From Rhodocollybia butyracea (Eukaryota > Basidiomycota > Agaricomycetes > Agaricales > Omphalotaceae), in the NCBI GenBank assembly GCA_015501585.1, contig JADNRY010000006.1, positions 868,001 through 932,000 of the forward strand: a stretch of 64,000 nt of DNA, given 5' to 3'. A program made the translations under genes and the position numbers. Numbering within the stretch: the stretch's first letter is position 1; every line of letters starts with the position of its first letter. This document shows positions 11,952-22,832 of this stretch, piece by piece. Under the pieces are notes generated by a model. That model searched no databases and was not told where the DNA came from. It saw only the letters and a list, made by a program, of their open reading frames with translations.

Positions 11952-12613
11952 TTTTATTCAATAATTTGCCGCTGAACTAAAAGCCTGCTTAAAAGAATGT
12001 ATGGAGGTTGGATACCGAACGAAATGGGGACCAGGGGGTGCAGCCGGGCTACCCAAAAGAGAAAAGCTGGAGGAATCTGGACTTAGTATTTTGCAAATCG
12101 AAAATTTTGTGCAACTCACTAGAACGAACAAAGAAGGGGAGGAAACACGAAAGGGTGGCTGACATCTGATGTAGCAGTCCTTTTGTATAGTTCCAATTAC
12201 CATGGGAAAAAAACTGATTCGGCATAATCGGTCAGGGCATAATTACTATGGGGACTATCATTCGCCCCCGATCTCTGGTTTTTCAACGGGCTATGAAGTA
12301 TTTAGACTCCGAGGTGAGAGCAGTAGTACGGTAAGAAGTTGGCTCTTGCCACCCGCAGTGATTTCTGGTCCAACCTGGTCTATTCCAAGTTCAAGTCGTT
12401 TACATGTGGTGGTCGTCACATTGATGTAGTACCTTTGTCTCGGGACCGTGACGGTGATGGTCCAATCTTTGCAAGCAGCGACTTGTTACTACTTACGCTT
12501 GATTCTATGCATGTTGGATTAAAATAGCCGACGCCTTTGACGGTGTCGTCAAGTAAAAGGTGGGTATCAAGGCATCTTCCTGATTGTTTCAACCATTACA
12601 TGCTAGTACCGCT
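11952..12613. other. Intergenic region, no gene seen
   Basis: This is the upstream region of the ferritin-like gene (minus strand) and the downstream region of the carboxypeptidase gene. Frames are short and unconvincing, and no repeat or RNA gene was recognised. Confidence 0.5.
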
Positions 12614-14751
12614 TCAAAGAGAACGGTGCTTCAGCCACCTTTGTATCATAGCAAGTGACTCTTCTGGTTTGTCGTGTGGGACCTACATTGGAAATCAGCT
12701 AAAGGCACAGAAAAAACTGAGAAAAAACTCATCATATGGCCAGCTCCCTTCACCGTCGCGAATGTCAAGAATGAGCTGGATTTTACTTCCCCAGCCTTTC
12801 GCGCGTTAACACTCCATTCCCTCCAGTCTGCTTTGCTATACTCATCAGATCCACTCCACTCCAGTGCATCAACCCACATCCTATTCGACACCCAATTGCA
12901 CTGCCAATCGTAAGTCCCAGCGTATATCAAGACGCGTACACCTCTGTCCAGGAGGGCAGCAACGTGGTATTCAGTCGGGTTATTGTACTTGTCCATGTGT
13001 GCATTGAAATCAGCACCTACTTCAGGTGAACAAGGGGTAAAGTTGTTTGGTGTTTCAACGCCTAGCAGCTCCCGAGTTTCGGGCAAGTTTAGGAAGTCTT
13101 TGATGGCCGTGTTTTCATCGTAGCACAAGTCGTCACCAACACACATCTATTGATTCATCAGTCGTGCCATCATACCGTTCGAATAGGGCAATTAGGGGAA
13201 AAGGATAGCAGAAACGGGGAAGCCAATGTGTTCATGGGGCGTAATGGGGAAACATTACCTTTGAGATATCATAAACATTACGGCCTAGCAGGACAGATCA
13301 GTCATTTCAGCGTAATGAAGAGAGGATGATGATTCTTGCCACTGGCCCACATTCCCGTCGATAATTCACTATCACAAAAGTTGATAGCAGCACGACAGTT
13401 AATCAAGTCAAACTGTTCTATACAGTTCTTCCTCATGTGCTCCTGGCATCTTGGAAGCTAAGTAACAACGGTACAATAACAAAATGGATAAATCCACAGC
13501 GACAAAGGTATTCGAAAACTTACCGCCCTCTTCATTTGAACACAGATGTTTATGGACTGGAAGGGGGTCTCCAAAGCGGCCGTACCACATTCTATTTCGT
13601 ACCGTCCAGGATACAGCCTGTGATATTGAAGATCATGCTTCAAGTGATCACGATTAATCGTTGACCACTCACATTGAAATCCCTGTGTTGCCGTTGCCAA
13701 TAATGACACTTTGCAGGTTGAGCACTGGCCGTCCTTCTCGCCTTGCAATGATATTTTGGTCGTAGATTTCGCTAGCGAAAACAGGTAAATATCGACCCTA
13801 TTAAGGATTTTTAAAGCATGTTTCATTTATTGAAGAAGGAACGACTTACGCCATATGATTCTCCCGACAAGTGTAATGGTCTCCCGTTGAACTGAGTGAA
13901 GGTCTCGAAAAAAATCGTGATGAAAGCATGAACATTCTTTGAGGCCTCTTCTGTGGTTTGTATAATTTCGCCATAATCGGCGTAAGAGAAACCAACTCCA
14001 ACTCTACCATAGTGGCCAGTTAACAAAAATCATGCACCCAAGCGATGGCCAACTTGTGGCAACATACGGTTGATCAAGGAAGAATATATTGGCAGCTTCA
14101 TTCCAAGAATATGGATTCCAATGGGTACCATTGCTCGAAGTGGAATTCATATCAATACTGCAAGGGCCTAGACAAAATAAACGTTGGAATTGGTATGGTA
14201 CATTATTCACATACCCAGTTCCATTAGGAGTCCTACTGAAGAAGAGCAACCGGGACCTTGAATAATGTATCAAACATGACCAGTTGTTTATGATGACAGA
14301 TAATTTACCGCCATTAATCCACATCAGAACGTCGTCTAATAAATTAAGTACATCAGTTCTGGAATCGAGTCGATTGGAGAAGAAATGACCTCTGGCAGGA
14401 TCAGTTCGACTTTCAAAGAAGTAGAAAAATAGATGTTTGGCACCCGCATCGACATCCAGGTAACCGGTATACATGCTAGGCTGGGTAATTAAGGATGGAC
14501 GCTCTGCTTTACAAAACTTACTTGACCGTGGAGTCGCAAAAAGCTGACTTCTTGATGCGTACGCGATGATTAGGATGACGAGGATGCTGCAAAACCGTGA
14601 AGTTATCCGAATCGAGAGCAGAAAGATGAAGCTGGTTGGGCTCGGAAGCCAATAAAACTGGGCCATATGAAAGAGGTCGCTGTGCATTATCATTTCCAGA
14701 TACTCCTAGAGAGCCAAGTAGCAGCAAGCCGACGATTTTGAGCAGCAACAT
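12614..14751 (-). CDS. Serine carboxypeptidase (peptidase family S10)
   Basis: Many exons on the minus strand build a secreted or vacuolar S10 carboxypeptidase. A signal peptide (MLLLKIVGLLLLGSLGVSG) opens the frame at 14751. The conserved blocks follow in order: SMYTGYLDV, HLFFYFFESR, WINGGPGCSSSVGLLMELGP (the oxyanion and substrate-binding region, spliced across an intron), NIFFLDQPVGVGFSY, LSGESYGG (catalytic Ser), LIYAGTYDWQCNWV (catalytic Asp) and VKGAGHM (catalytic His). Family members end with VPxDxPxxxLxM and a helix, and the bases after position 12682 encode this (VPHDKPEESLAMIQRWLKH). However, the intron before it (12732-12683) begins with AT in the sequence ATGAGT instead of GT. 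If it is not spliced, translation runs on to a stop at 12646 with an unrelated tail. The catalytic triad is intact either way. It is head-to-head with NOP58 across 167 bases. Confidence 0.88.
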
Positions 14752-14918
14752 TTATAAGATGAAAGTCCGAAAGAACCTTACTTATTGTGCCTCTCAAAAA
14801 TGCGTATGTCATTTGTAAACGGACGGTACGGTACGGTACGAACTTGCCGGCGGCAGTCTTCGATTTTTTTTCTGTTGATACACGCCCACTTCCACACAAG
14901 CCAACTTGTCTTATCAAC
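14752..14918. promoter_or_regulatory. Bidirectional promoter interval, carboxypeptidase / NOP58
   Basis: Only 167 bases separate the two divergent start codons, so both promoters must lie here or overlap the neighbouring transcripts. A direct repeat of CGGTA (three copies) is present at about 14824-14840. No TATA box was recognised. That the interval acts as a shared promoter is inferred from spacing. Confidence 0.5.
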
Positions 14919-17036
14919 ATGTTGGTCCTCTATGAGACGGCAATGGGATACTGCCTGTTTAAAATGTCAGACTCTGTAACGAAGATGGAAGAAAGTCAGG
15001 TCCGAAAGGAATTCGAGAGCCCAGAATCAGCCAATAAATTGTATGTGGACAACTAGGAGGCGAAAAAAGCGTTTAACGAAACTAATTTTGATTACTTAGA
15101 TTAAAGTTGAAGGCTCTCCACCGATTTACTTCAACTGCTACGGCTGTAGAAGACATGACCGCACTCCAGGAAGGCAAGCTCGGACCTGGGCTGAAGAAAT
15201 TTCTGACCGATCAAGTTCTGGGAAAGGGGAAAGGAAAAGATTCTCTTTTGGTTGTAGACAAACATCTTGGTACGTCTTGAATCTCATATTTGACTTTTTA
15301 TTCACCCGCTGCAGCAACGTCCATATCAAAAAAGCTCAGTATAAAAGTCGCAGCGTCTGACTCTGAGTATGAGGAGATTTGGCGAGGTATTAGAGGCCAG
15401 CTTGCGGCTCTTATAGATGGTTTAGACCCTAAGGATCTTGCTACTATGAGCCTTGGTCTCGGGCACTCCCTATCCCGGTAGGATTATCCTAATATTGACC
15501 TTTCGTGTCCTTTAAACCATTTTCAGCTTCAAAATAAAATTCTCACCGGACAAGGTCGATACCATGGTCGTGCAGGCCATTGCTCTATTGGATGACCTTG
15601 ACAAAGAAATCAACATCTACGCCATGAGGGTCAAAGTACGTGCTCCGAAACTCCCATTTCTCCGACCATTTTTGATGTCTTTCTTAGGAATGGTATGGAT
15701 GGCATTTTCCAGAAATGGCTAAAATTATTGTGGACAATAACGCTTATGCTAAAGTCGTACAAGCAATGGGTTTGTTGCTCTTGGAGACTTGTTTTTATTT
15801 ATTTATCTCTGACCTTGGCTCTAGGCTTCCGAACCAACGCATCATCAACATCTCTTGCAGCCATCCTCCCCGAAGATCTAGAAGCCGTACTAAAATCCGC
15901 CGCCGAAATATCAATGGGCACTGAAATATCTGATTCCGACATGAACCACATCCACTCCCTTTGCGACCAGGTGATTTCGATATCTGCATATCGAACGCAA
16001 CTTTCCGAATATCTCCGCAATCGTATGACCGCGATTGCACCCAACCTTACCGCACTGGTTGGCGAGCTCGTTGGAGCACGGCTAATCAGCCATGCTGGAA
16101 GTTTGATCAACCTGGCCAAACATCCGGCAAGTACAGTTCAGATCCTCGGTGCTGAAAAGGCACTTTTTCGCGCTTTGAAAACCAAGCACGACACGCCTAA
16201 GTATGGGCTTATATATCATGTAAGTCCTAGTTTCGTGAGTTGTTTACAGTGAACTAATTCGCGGACAGGCTTCTCTTATCGGCCAAGCACCTCCCAAGCT
16301 CAAGGGTAAAGTGAGCGTTGTTATCTTTCGTATTTGTCCCCTCTTTTTACGAGCTCGTTTTAGATGGCTCGTATGGTCGCAACGAAAGCCGCTTTGTCTA
16401 TTCGTGTTGACGCGCTCTCCGACCCAGATGAAAAATCTGAAGCCGAAGCTCCTTCAATAGGTATTGCACACCGCGCTAAACTCGAGTCTCGGTTACGGGC
16501 GCTCGAGTATCAAGACGGTGCTTCCGGTGTTCGCCGGTTTGGCGACAATGGTCAGAAGCAGCCGAAATTCCAGATGACAGGGGAGACCAAGACGTACAAC
16601 ACTCAGGCAGATCTAGTGCCGACTCAACGTGAGTCTGCTATGGAGACGGCAATCAAGGTTGTATTGGACGTGAAAGAGGAGAAAAAACGAGCCAAAGAAG
16701 AGCGCAAGGCAAAGAAAAAGGCTGGGAAGGAGAAGGCGCAGGACTCGGCTGACGTAACAATGGATGTCGATGGTGAAGAGAAGAAGGAGAAGAAGGAGAA
16801 AGAGAAGAAGAGAAAGCGGAGAGAAAGCGACGTCAATGGGGAACATGAGGAAGGGGCAGCCAAGGTAAACATTGTCCATATTTCTTGTGTGCATCAACTA
16901 AAGTCATCCATGATGTTAGGATGAGACCGAAGAAGAAAGAAAAGCACGGAAAAAGGCACGGAAAGCTGAAAAAGCTGCTGCTGGGATACAAACAAATGGC
17001 GATTCATCCAAAAAGAAGAAAAAATCTGACGCATGA
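14919..17036 (+). CDS. NOP58: Nop58, box C/D snoRNP core scaffold protein
   Basis: Nine exons (14919-15040, 15100-15269, 15315-15477, 15527-15635, 15688-15769, 15825-16219, 16269-16310, 16364-16864, 16920-17036) join in frame to 566 residues. Nop58 forms the heterodimeric scaffold of box C/D snoRNPs with Nop56. The N terminus [15 protein letters not shown], with KALHRF and LGPGLKKFL, is the Nop58 type. The NOSIC block [18 protein letters not shown], the NOP motifs [20 protein letters not shown] and [15 protein letters not shown], and the [19 protein letters not shown] helix follow. The tail is lysine-rich with [16 protein letters not shown] repeats and ends KKKKKSDA. The gene has more introns than NOP56 (eight against four), with different positions, so the pair is an ancient duplication and not a recent tandem one. 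Start codon context is CAACATG. Confidence 0.96.
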
Positions 17037-17702
17037 CGAAGCCTGACAAGCATGATCTGTCTCCTGTCATATATTTTTTCTTTTCTTGTGTTTACTTGTT
17101 ATGCCAGTTAAGAGCGCACGGTGTTTAATGTTTGTTGATTACATCTCTTCATAGTTGATCAAGGTAGATCAAGGCAGAGTTTGAACCTCGTGGCAATCGA
17201 GACTGCTCTGCACCTTCTAGACGGATTTCAGTACTCACATTTCCTGCGTCGCGAATGCTTGTATGTACCGACATATCGAGAGAGCAGCCCACTCCTCCTA
17301 CCGAATTCTAGCTTTCTTTTGTTCTTCGGTCCAAGAGTTAATTACGAACGGTTACATACCCAAAATACTACCACCTCTTTCAGAGCTTTTCTCTTTCTGA
17401 CAGCGTCTTCCATCGTTGACCTCCATCGTTAACGATAAGTGGGTAACTGGTCAATAAATTAATTCTGGGAACGATTCTATGCTACACATTTCAAGTATTT
17501 GCACTTCAGCGCCATTGACCATGTCCTCCTTCAGAACAAAATTCTCAAAGACCATTGCTAATTGAGCAAGCTTCGTTCGTTGTCGAGTGTTGTAAAATCG
17601 AGAGCCTAGCCCATAACACTGCTCCATAGCTTCATGGCCCAATTTAAGCAAAAAAATGCCATGTTCATGGTTATGCAGAGCTTCTGAATATTTTATTGAC
17701 AA
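17037..17702. other. Convergent intergenic region with an extra open frame
   Basis: This is the 3' side of NOP58 and of the DUF262 gene. The minus-strand frame of the DUF262 protein stays open for a further 83 codons after its TAA stop at 17703-17705, down to 17451. No ATG starts that stretch and no splice that would join it to the gene in frame was found, so it is probably untranslated. Confidence 0.4.
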
Positions 17703-20045
17703 TTACTCTGCCCTTGGGAAATTCGCCGGGTGTCGATCGCGTGTCGACATTACATATTGTTGGTCCATCATGCTATTCACCTGTTGTACCTCTCTCAAGG
17801 CCACTGATACCCCTCTCGGACTTTCGGGAGGTTCAGTTTTCACAGCGATGGGAGGTACAACTGATAAACGGGCCCTAACATAATCACTGTAAGAACTGGA
17901 CGAGCTGGACGAGGCCGGAGAGGGAGCTGGAGGAGGAAGATAATGTGTGTGTCCGACATAGCCTGCTGGGTAGGGTAAATCAATGATATATTGCCGATCC
18001 GTGGGAGGTAGAACATTTTGTTCTGCAGATGGGGCCATCTGCAGATTTCGCGCCAAATGTGATACTATTCCTGGATTTGCAGAAGAGGGACGTACCGCAG
18101 AAGTGGACTCGGAATAGAAAAGTGATTTCCCCGAGGGAAAAGGGAAAGAATATGAGCTTGGTGAAGTGTTCGCAGCACGAGGCTTTGCGGCAGAGATTGT
18201 CGTTGAACGTTTAGATGCTGGTTGTTCAGTACTGGATAAATCACGCTTTCGCTTTGGAGAATAAGTGTCGTGAGAGTGCAAAGAGGTCATATGTAACTGC
18301 TGAGGATAGTTATCCGAGTCAATAACCATACGCTGATGAGTTGATTCAGCGTCCAGTGAGCGAAGAGTAGATACTTCAGGTACAGGTGCAGGTCTGGGCG
18401 GAGGTACAACTTTGCGGTATGCCTTGACAAACGCGATTATCGTTTTGCCTACGCGATCATTCAACCGAATATCTTTATGCTCTTTTCGAACATCGCGACG
18501 CATTGCGGAAACAGCAGCTGCAAGTTCAGGTAGTGAAAGCCTTTCCCCAGGAGAGGCAATAACAGAATGCGCATAAATGAGCACAAGAACGCCAATGATT
18601 TCCACTGGGGAAACCTATTAAATCGTTATAACATTAATATACAGGTTGAGGCAGAATAAGCGATGCATACCTTGGGGTACATCTTGAAAGGCTCGGGGTA
18701 CTCTACCGTAAGCTCTATCAAGATAGAGAACGTCTTTTTTATTAAATCTACAAGATCAGCGGATACGGACTCGCTGGGGTCGTTGAGCCATTTTTCAACT
18801 TGTGGCAATGTCCCCGCGTTTTTCAGCGAGAGGCCGTTATCTACGTTCCACTTCTGTATGACATACACAGCTTGGGCCAAACATCGATAATCAGCTCCTC
18901 GAGAGCGCTCCCAGCGAAACGTAGATGCTGCGAGACCATCTTCTGTGACATACAACTCCTTGAGCTCAGTGATAAACTTGGCGCGACGTGTGTTGAGAAC
19001 TTTGAGTTTTTCCGCTGAAGATAAGGCCACCCCAAGTTGAACTCGCTTTGATGTTGAACATTGAATTGGATAAAAATGAGAGTAGAAAGGCCACTGACTC
19101 GAAATATTTCCCGCTCGTCCTCCTCATCTAGGTCCTCATATTCTGTACAGCGTATTTGCCGGTTGGCGAAACTCGTTCGGTTTCGTTCAGGAATAATATT
19201 CTTTTTTGAACTTTCATCAGCCTTGTACCACCAATTCTTCAACGTTTCTCTGCAGTACTCAGCGATGAGCAGAAACGACCAAAGAGAGGGAATACATACG
19301 GATGTTTCACTAAGGAGAGGAATATTATAAGTAGATTTGTTACAGTTGCGCGATTTCACGTACAGGGAATCTGGGAGGGTAGTCACAATAAGATTCATAT
19401 TACAGGAGCAGAAAGACTCACCAGACCATCCATGAAGCTACCGATGTCATCATTCAAGATCCTATCATAGAGAAACTATAGTGCTTACAGTTGTAAACTT
19501 GTTAAACGTTGCTTCCATCAAGACAGATCTTCTTTGCTTCAGTTCCGTTGTCATCGTAGACCACAGCTATGAAGGAGATGATATTTGGTCAACATCAAGA
19601 TCTTTGAGGAGTTATTTTTGAGAGAATTACAAAATATGATTGGAGGCATGTAGTGGTTTGTGAAAACACTGTCAATTAGCATCATCTGCTTTTCCATCTT
19701 CCATACAACATCTATAGTGAGAGCCACCGTTAGTTAGAGACTTTGAGAAAAGGACCAGAACTGTCTACCTCGTTGATACTCTGGATTAACGTCGATGAGG
19801 CCTCTTTTAATGTCATCTGCACAAGAGGTTGGATGAAAATTACAGATAAATCAACAAAGCGTACCATATAAGCTTCGGACCGAGTAAGATGCATCTCGGG
19901 GACGTTTGAGAGCCTTTGGCATATCAAATTCGACATTCGTCGATCCACGCGTCCGAGTACCACCTATATTGGCCTGGGTAGAAGAGGCAGCGCGGTGTAC
20001 TGATAACTCGTCATCTTGTGAGGAAACAGAGCTCGAACGCTCCAT
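17703..20045 (-). CDS. DUF262 (GmrS N-domain / ParB-fold) protein with micro-exons and an apparent frameshift
   Basis: Exons on the minus strand assemble a fungal DUF262 protein. The domain runs DDIKRGLIDVNPEYQR, DVVWKMEKQMMLIDSVFTNH, YMPPIIF, a KICLDG(K)QRLTSLQ motif, LFMDGLIP, WWYKADESSKK, DLDEEDEREIFR and RVQLGVALSSAEKLKVLNTR. In bacteria this fold forms the NTP-binding half of modification-dependent restriction enzymes such as GmrSD; the role in fungi is unknown. After the domain come a helical region and a Ser/Pro-rich, basic tail of about 250 residues (SPKRKRDLSST), suggesting a nuclear protein. Two features stand out. Near 19513-19516 the motif reads GATGGAAGCAACG, one A short of the DGKQR reading, which breaks the frame. 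The segment after it is spread over exons of 16, 7 and 10 bases (19437-19422, 19370-19364, 19309-19300) that restore a family-like sequence. Either a sequencing error or a pseudogene would explain the break. Confidence 0.72.
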
Positions 20046-21299
20046 TTTGTACATTCCCACGATTCCTGAAGCAGACCAAAAATTCCACCTTCCTTCCTTC
20101 CTTCTTTCCTTCACTTCCTTCCTACAAACGGGAGAAAACAATCAATGCAAGCTCCGCAGAGGGAATTAAGGTTGTTCAAGCAAGAGGCAAGGTTACAAGG
20201 AATAACAAGAAGATGATGAGGGCTAGTGAGCAAAAGATCCTTGAAGCGGAGTTTTAAAAACAGACAAGGTTTCCATCAAAAGATGGATGAAAACAAGGTA
20301 AGAATTTTCACTCCTGAGTGGTCTGACCAGCTTTTTGGATCAAAGTGCCTAAATATACATAGGTTTGATAACTTTGATTTACCCATCCATCCGTGATTCC
20401 ATTCCATCTGTGATTCCATTCTATCAAGTGCCTCAGTTTTCAATTACCTGCATGATGGAAGCACCTGGAAGCACCTGGAAGCTCTCAGTTTGAACCTGTT
20501 TGAACCCTTAAGAGCTCTAAGACCAATTATAGTACTTATATCAATAAGTACCCCACAAATTAACATTGAACAGATTATCAGTGTCAACATGTGTGAAATT
20601 TCGACCGCGTATCATTTGAGCAGCATAAGCGAGTGCATGAGTGCAGTCGTCCTTTGTACCCACAGCTCGCCCACTACAGACTTAGTCTGGGAGTTTGTTC
20701 GGGCTCAAGTTCACGCAAAGATGCAACAAGCCACGACTTCTTGCCAATGTACCAACCGAGGTTTAGCAGTGCGGGCCCTATTCATGTTCACATCTTTATA
20801 TATGGGAAACCAATCCGTCCGAGGTATGAGGAGACAACGCTTATGCTGAGCGATTGCAGCAAGTATTTCGAGTCCTATCATCCTACGTATGTGCTTCCTA
20901 AGCAGATTCAGTTGAGATATAACATAGAAAATGTTACGCTCACCGGCTGCCAGTACATAACTTCCCGGATAAGAAAGGCTATCGGCTTGCACCAGCCAAG
21001 GTATTTCTGTAATCACACACAGTTGTGTGATGTGTCTGGAGTAGAGATAACTCTGTAAAGTTAGGTAGATAATGAGAGGTGTTTTGCCTGGGCCTGGGCC
21101 GGCGCTCCCACCCGTATATGGAGATGGAGAGTATACTGAAAGCCCAAAATGAGCCAAAGCTCCATCTCAGAAAACTCGACATCGGCGGGTGGGCTGAACC
21201 CCCAAATAGAGTGAGGCGAATAGTCAAGATGGTTAAGCTGAGTTCAGATTCAATAAGGCCAACTAGTTGTATGCGAAGATAGGCATAAAGGCATGAAGA
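20046..21299. other. Gene-poor region with short repeats
   Basis: A CTTC-type pyrimidine run (20088-20123) lies just upstream of the DUF262 start, probably in its leader. Short direct duplications occur at about 20388-20435 (TGATTCCATTC motif) and 20460-20510 (GCACCTGGAA and TTTGAACC, each twice). Plus-strand frames at 20490-21058 are open for 120-140 codons but show no family resemblance and no codon pattern I trust. No RNA gene was recognised. Confidence 0.45.
20088..20123. repeat. CTTC-rich simple repeat
   Basis: A nearly pure pyrimidine tract built of CTTC and TTTC units. It sits 43 bases upstream of the DUF262 start codon, so on that gene's strand it reads as a GAAG-rich leader or promoter element. 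Confidence 0.8.
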
Positions 21300-21720
21300 T
21301 GCTCAGAGGCATAGAGGATGCCCGAAGGCGTAAGGGTGCCCGGAGGCGTAATGGTGCACAGAGGCGTAGGGGTGCCCAGAGGCGTAATTGGTGGCCGAAA
21401 GTGTAATTAGTGCCCGAAGGCGAAATGGTGCCCGAGGGCGTAATGAGTGCCCAGAGGCGTAATTGGTGCCCGAAGGCGAAATAGTGCCCAGAGGCGTAGT
21501 TGGTGCCCGAAGGCGAAATAGTGCCCGGAGGCGTAATAGTGCCCAGAGGCGTAATGGGTGCCCAAAGGCGTAATGGGTGCCCGAAGGCGTAATGTGTGCC
21601 CGAAGGCGTAATGGTGCTTGTAGGCGTAACTGGTGTCCGTAAGCGTAATGGTGCCTGAGGGCATAAAGAAGGTGCCCAGATGCATAGAGATGTCCAAAGG
21701 CATGAAAATCTACAAGGGTG
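21300..21720. repeat. Minisatellite of about 18-20 bp units
   Basis: About twenty degenerate tandem copies of a unit close to GTGCCCGAAGGCGTAATG fill the interval. Most variation is at a few sites (CGA/CAG/CGG after GTGCC and TAAT/AAAT at the end). Many units are 18 bases, so the minus strand stays open and spells a six-residue periodic peptide (YASGHP, LRLRAP types) in two frames. The units become ragged at both ends. This is read directly from the sequence. Confidence 0.9.
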
Positions 21721-21819
21721 TAAAGATCTAGAAGCACGGAGAGGCCTGAAGGTATAAAGATGTAAAGGTGTCAGAGGTGTATCATAGGGAAGAATGGAAA
21801 TTTGCTTATGAGGATGAGA

Positions 21820-22728
21820 TTAAAAGATTAAGGAGTCAGCTGAGTTTGCAGAGGCTGTAGCAGCGTCCTGTGTCCTTTGGATATCCCTTGCTAACTCAGC
21901 TTTTAACCAGCTTCCACGGTATATTTCGATGTTGAAACTGAGCGACCTCAGCTGATGTTGGAGGCGGAGGTCATACTCAATAGGCTTCCAGTGACTATAA
22001 AGTTCTTCGGCATCCGGTTGGTTCAGAAAGAACATGAAATGGCTAGAGGTCCACTGGGCTCGGATACTCTGCCCATGGCCTTCAGTACGTTCAGCCTCAA
22101 AATTATAGAAATTCTGGGCAGCGTCTCGGAATTGGGAGAACGTCAGACCATCTGATTTACCGGTGTCTGCTGCGATTCCAAGTCTTTCGCGTAGTTTCGC
22201 GATGTCGTAGATACCGACTGAGATGATTTTCCCTTCGTCGTCAGGAATGTAGGTTTTTTTGGTCTTGATTTCGTTTTGGAAGGCATAGATAGTCTGGAGG
22301 TGAGGAAGGGTGAAGAGGCATAGGGGAAGTGAGCTGCTGAGATTGGCTGTGCATATGAGGGTGTCTGGGAATTGGACCATAGGACGAGCTGTGGGGTCGT
22401 CAAGGATTTCGACAACATCCGCTGCGAGTTTCAGCCTTTTGGGGGCACGGTTATCCTTGCCATTATTCCTTCTAGCTTCTGCATCCTCTTCTTCTTTTCC
22501 TTTCAGCCAATTACGAGCCCAAGGCCCTAGAAAGTCTGCTAGGCTTTTGAGGAGGCCTTGGTCTTTCCTGATCCTTTGTAAGTCTGCTGAGGCTACAGTC
22601 ATGAAAGAAGCTGTAGGTGAACCCGGTCTGGAGGTCTCTCCTACAGAATGGTCATATGTTTTAACATATCTGGCGTTGTTCGCCGATTCAATAGAGAAGT
22701 TCTTCTTAATGCGCATTTCCGGCGACAT
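21820..22728 (-). CDS. Orphan protein of about 302 residues, unrecognised
   Basis: One exon of 302 codons starts at the ATG at 22728. Composition is normal for a soluble protein: a basic N terminus (MSPEMRIKKN), a Lys/Glu/Asn-rich stretch around residues 75-105 (KGKEEEDAEARRNNGKDN then APKRLKL, a possible nuclear signal), then a mixed region with TYIPDDEGKIISVGIYDI and LTFSQFRDAAQNFYNF. I do not recognise a family. Proteins of this general type, without known domains, are common lineage-specific products in Agaricomycetes. An upstream ATG at 22832 opens a different frame that reaches this gene through a run of ten A residues, so the true N terminus is uncertain. It lies about 100 bases from the minisatellite. 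Confidence 0.6.
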   Translation of the reverse strand: MSPEMRIKKNFSIESANNARYVKTYDHSVGETSRPGSPTASFMTVASADLQRIRKDQGLLKSLADFLGPWARNWLKGKEEEDAEARRNNGKDNRAPKRLKLAADVVEILDDPTARPMVQFPDTLICTANLSSSLPLCLFTLPHLQTIYAFQNEIKTKKTYIPDDEGKIISVGIYDIAKLRERLGIAADTGKSDGLTFSQFRDAAQNFYNFEAERTEGHGQSIRAQWTSSHFMFFLNQPDAEELYSHWKPIEYDLRLQHQLRSLSFNIEIYRGSWLKAELARDIQRTQDAATASANSADSLIF

Positions 22729-22832
22729 TTTTTTTTTATGGCTGCGATAGCTGCTGGATTCGCGTGTGTTCTATGATCTCGGTCTGGGTCATCGAGCGAG
22801 AGCGATCTAGGAAAGAAGGAATTTTGTTCCAT

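Noticed and set aside
17451..17702. Stop-codon readthrough extension of the DUF262 protein
   Set aside because: The frame stays open for 83 codons after TAA, but there is no readthrough context, family similarity or in-frame splice.
20490..21058. Plus-strand gene with two overlapping frames of 119 and 141 codons
   Set aside because: No recognisable domain, no plausible splice set, and three frames open on both strands at once.
21303..21737. Minus-strand YASGH/LRLRA repeat protein
   Set aside because: Periodic peptides follow automatically from the 18-base DNA repeat; there is no start context or signal peptide.
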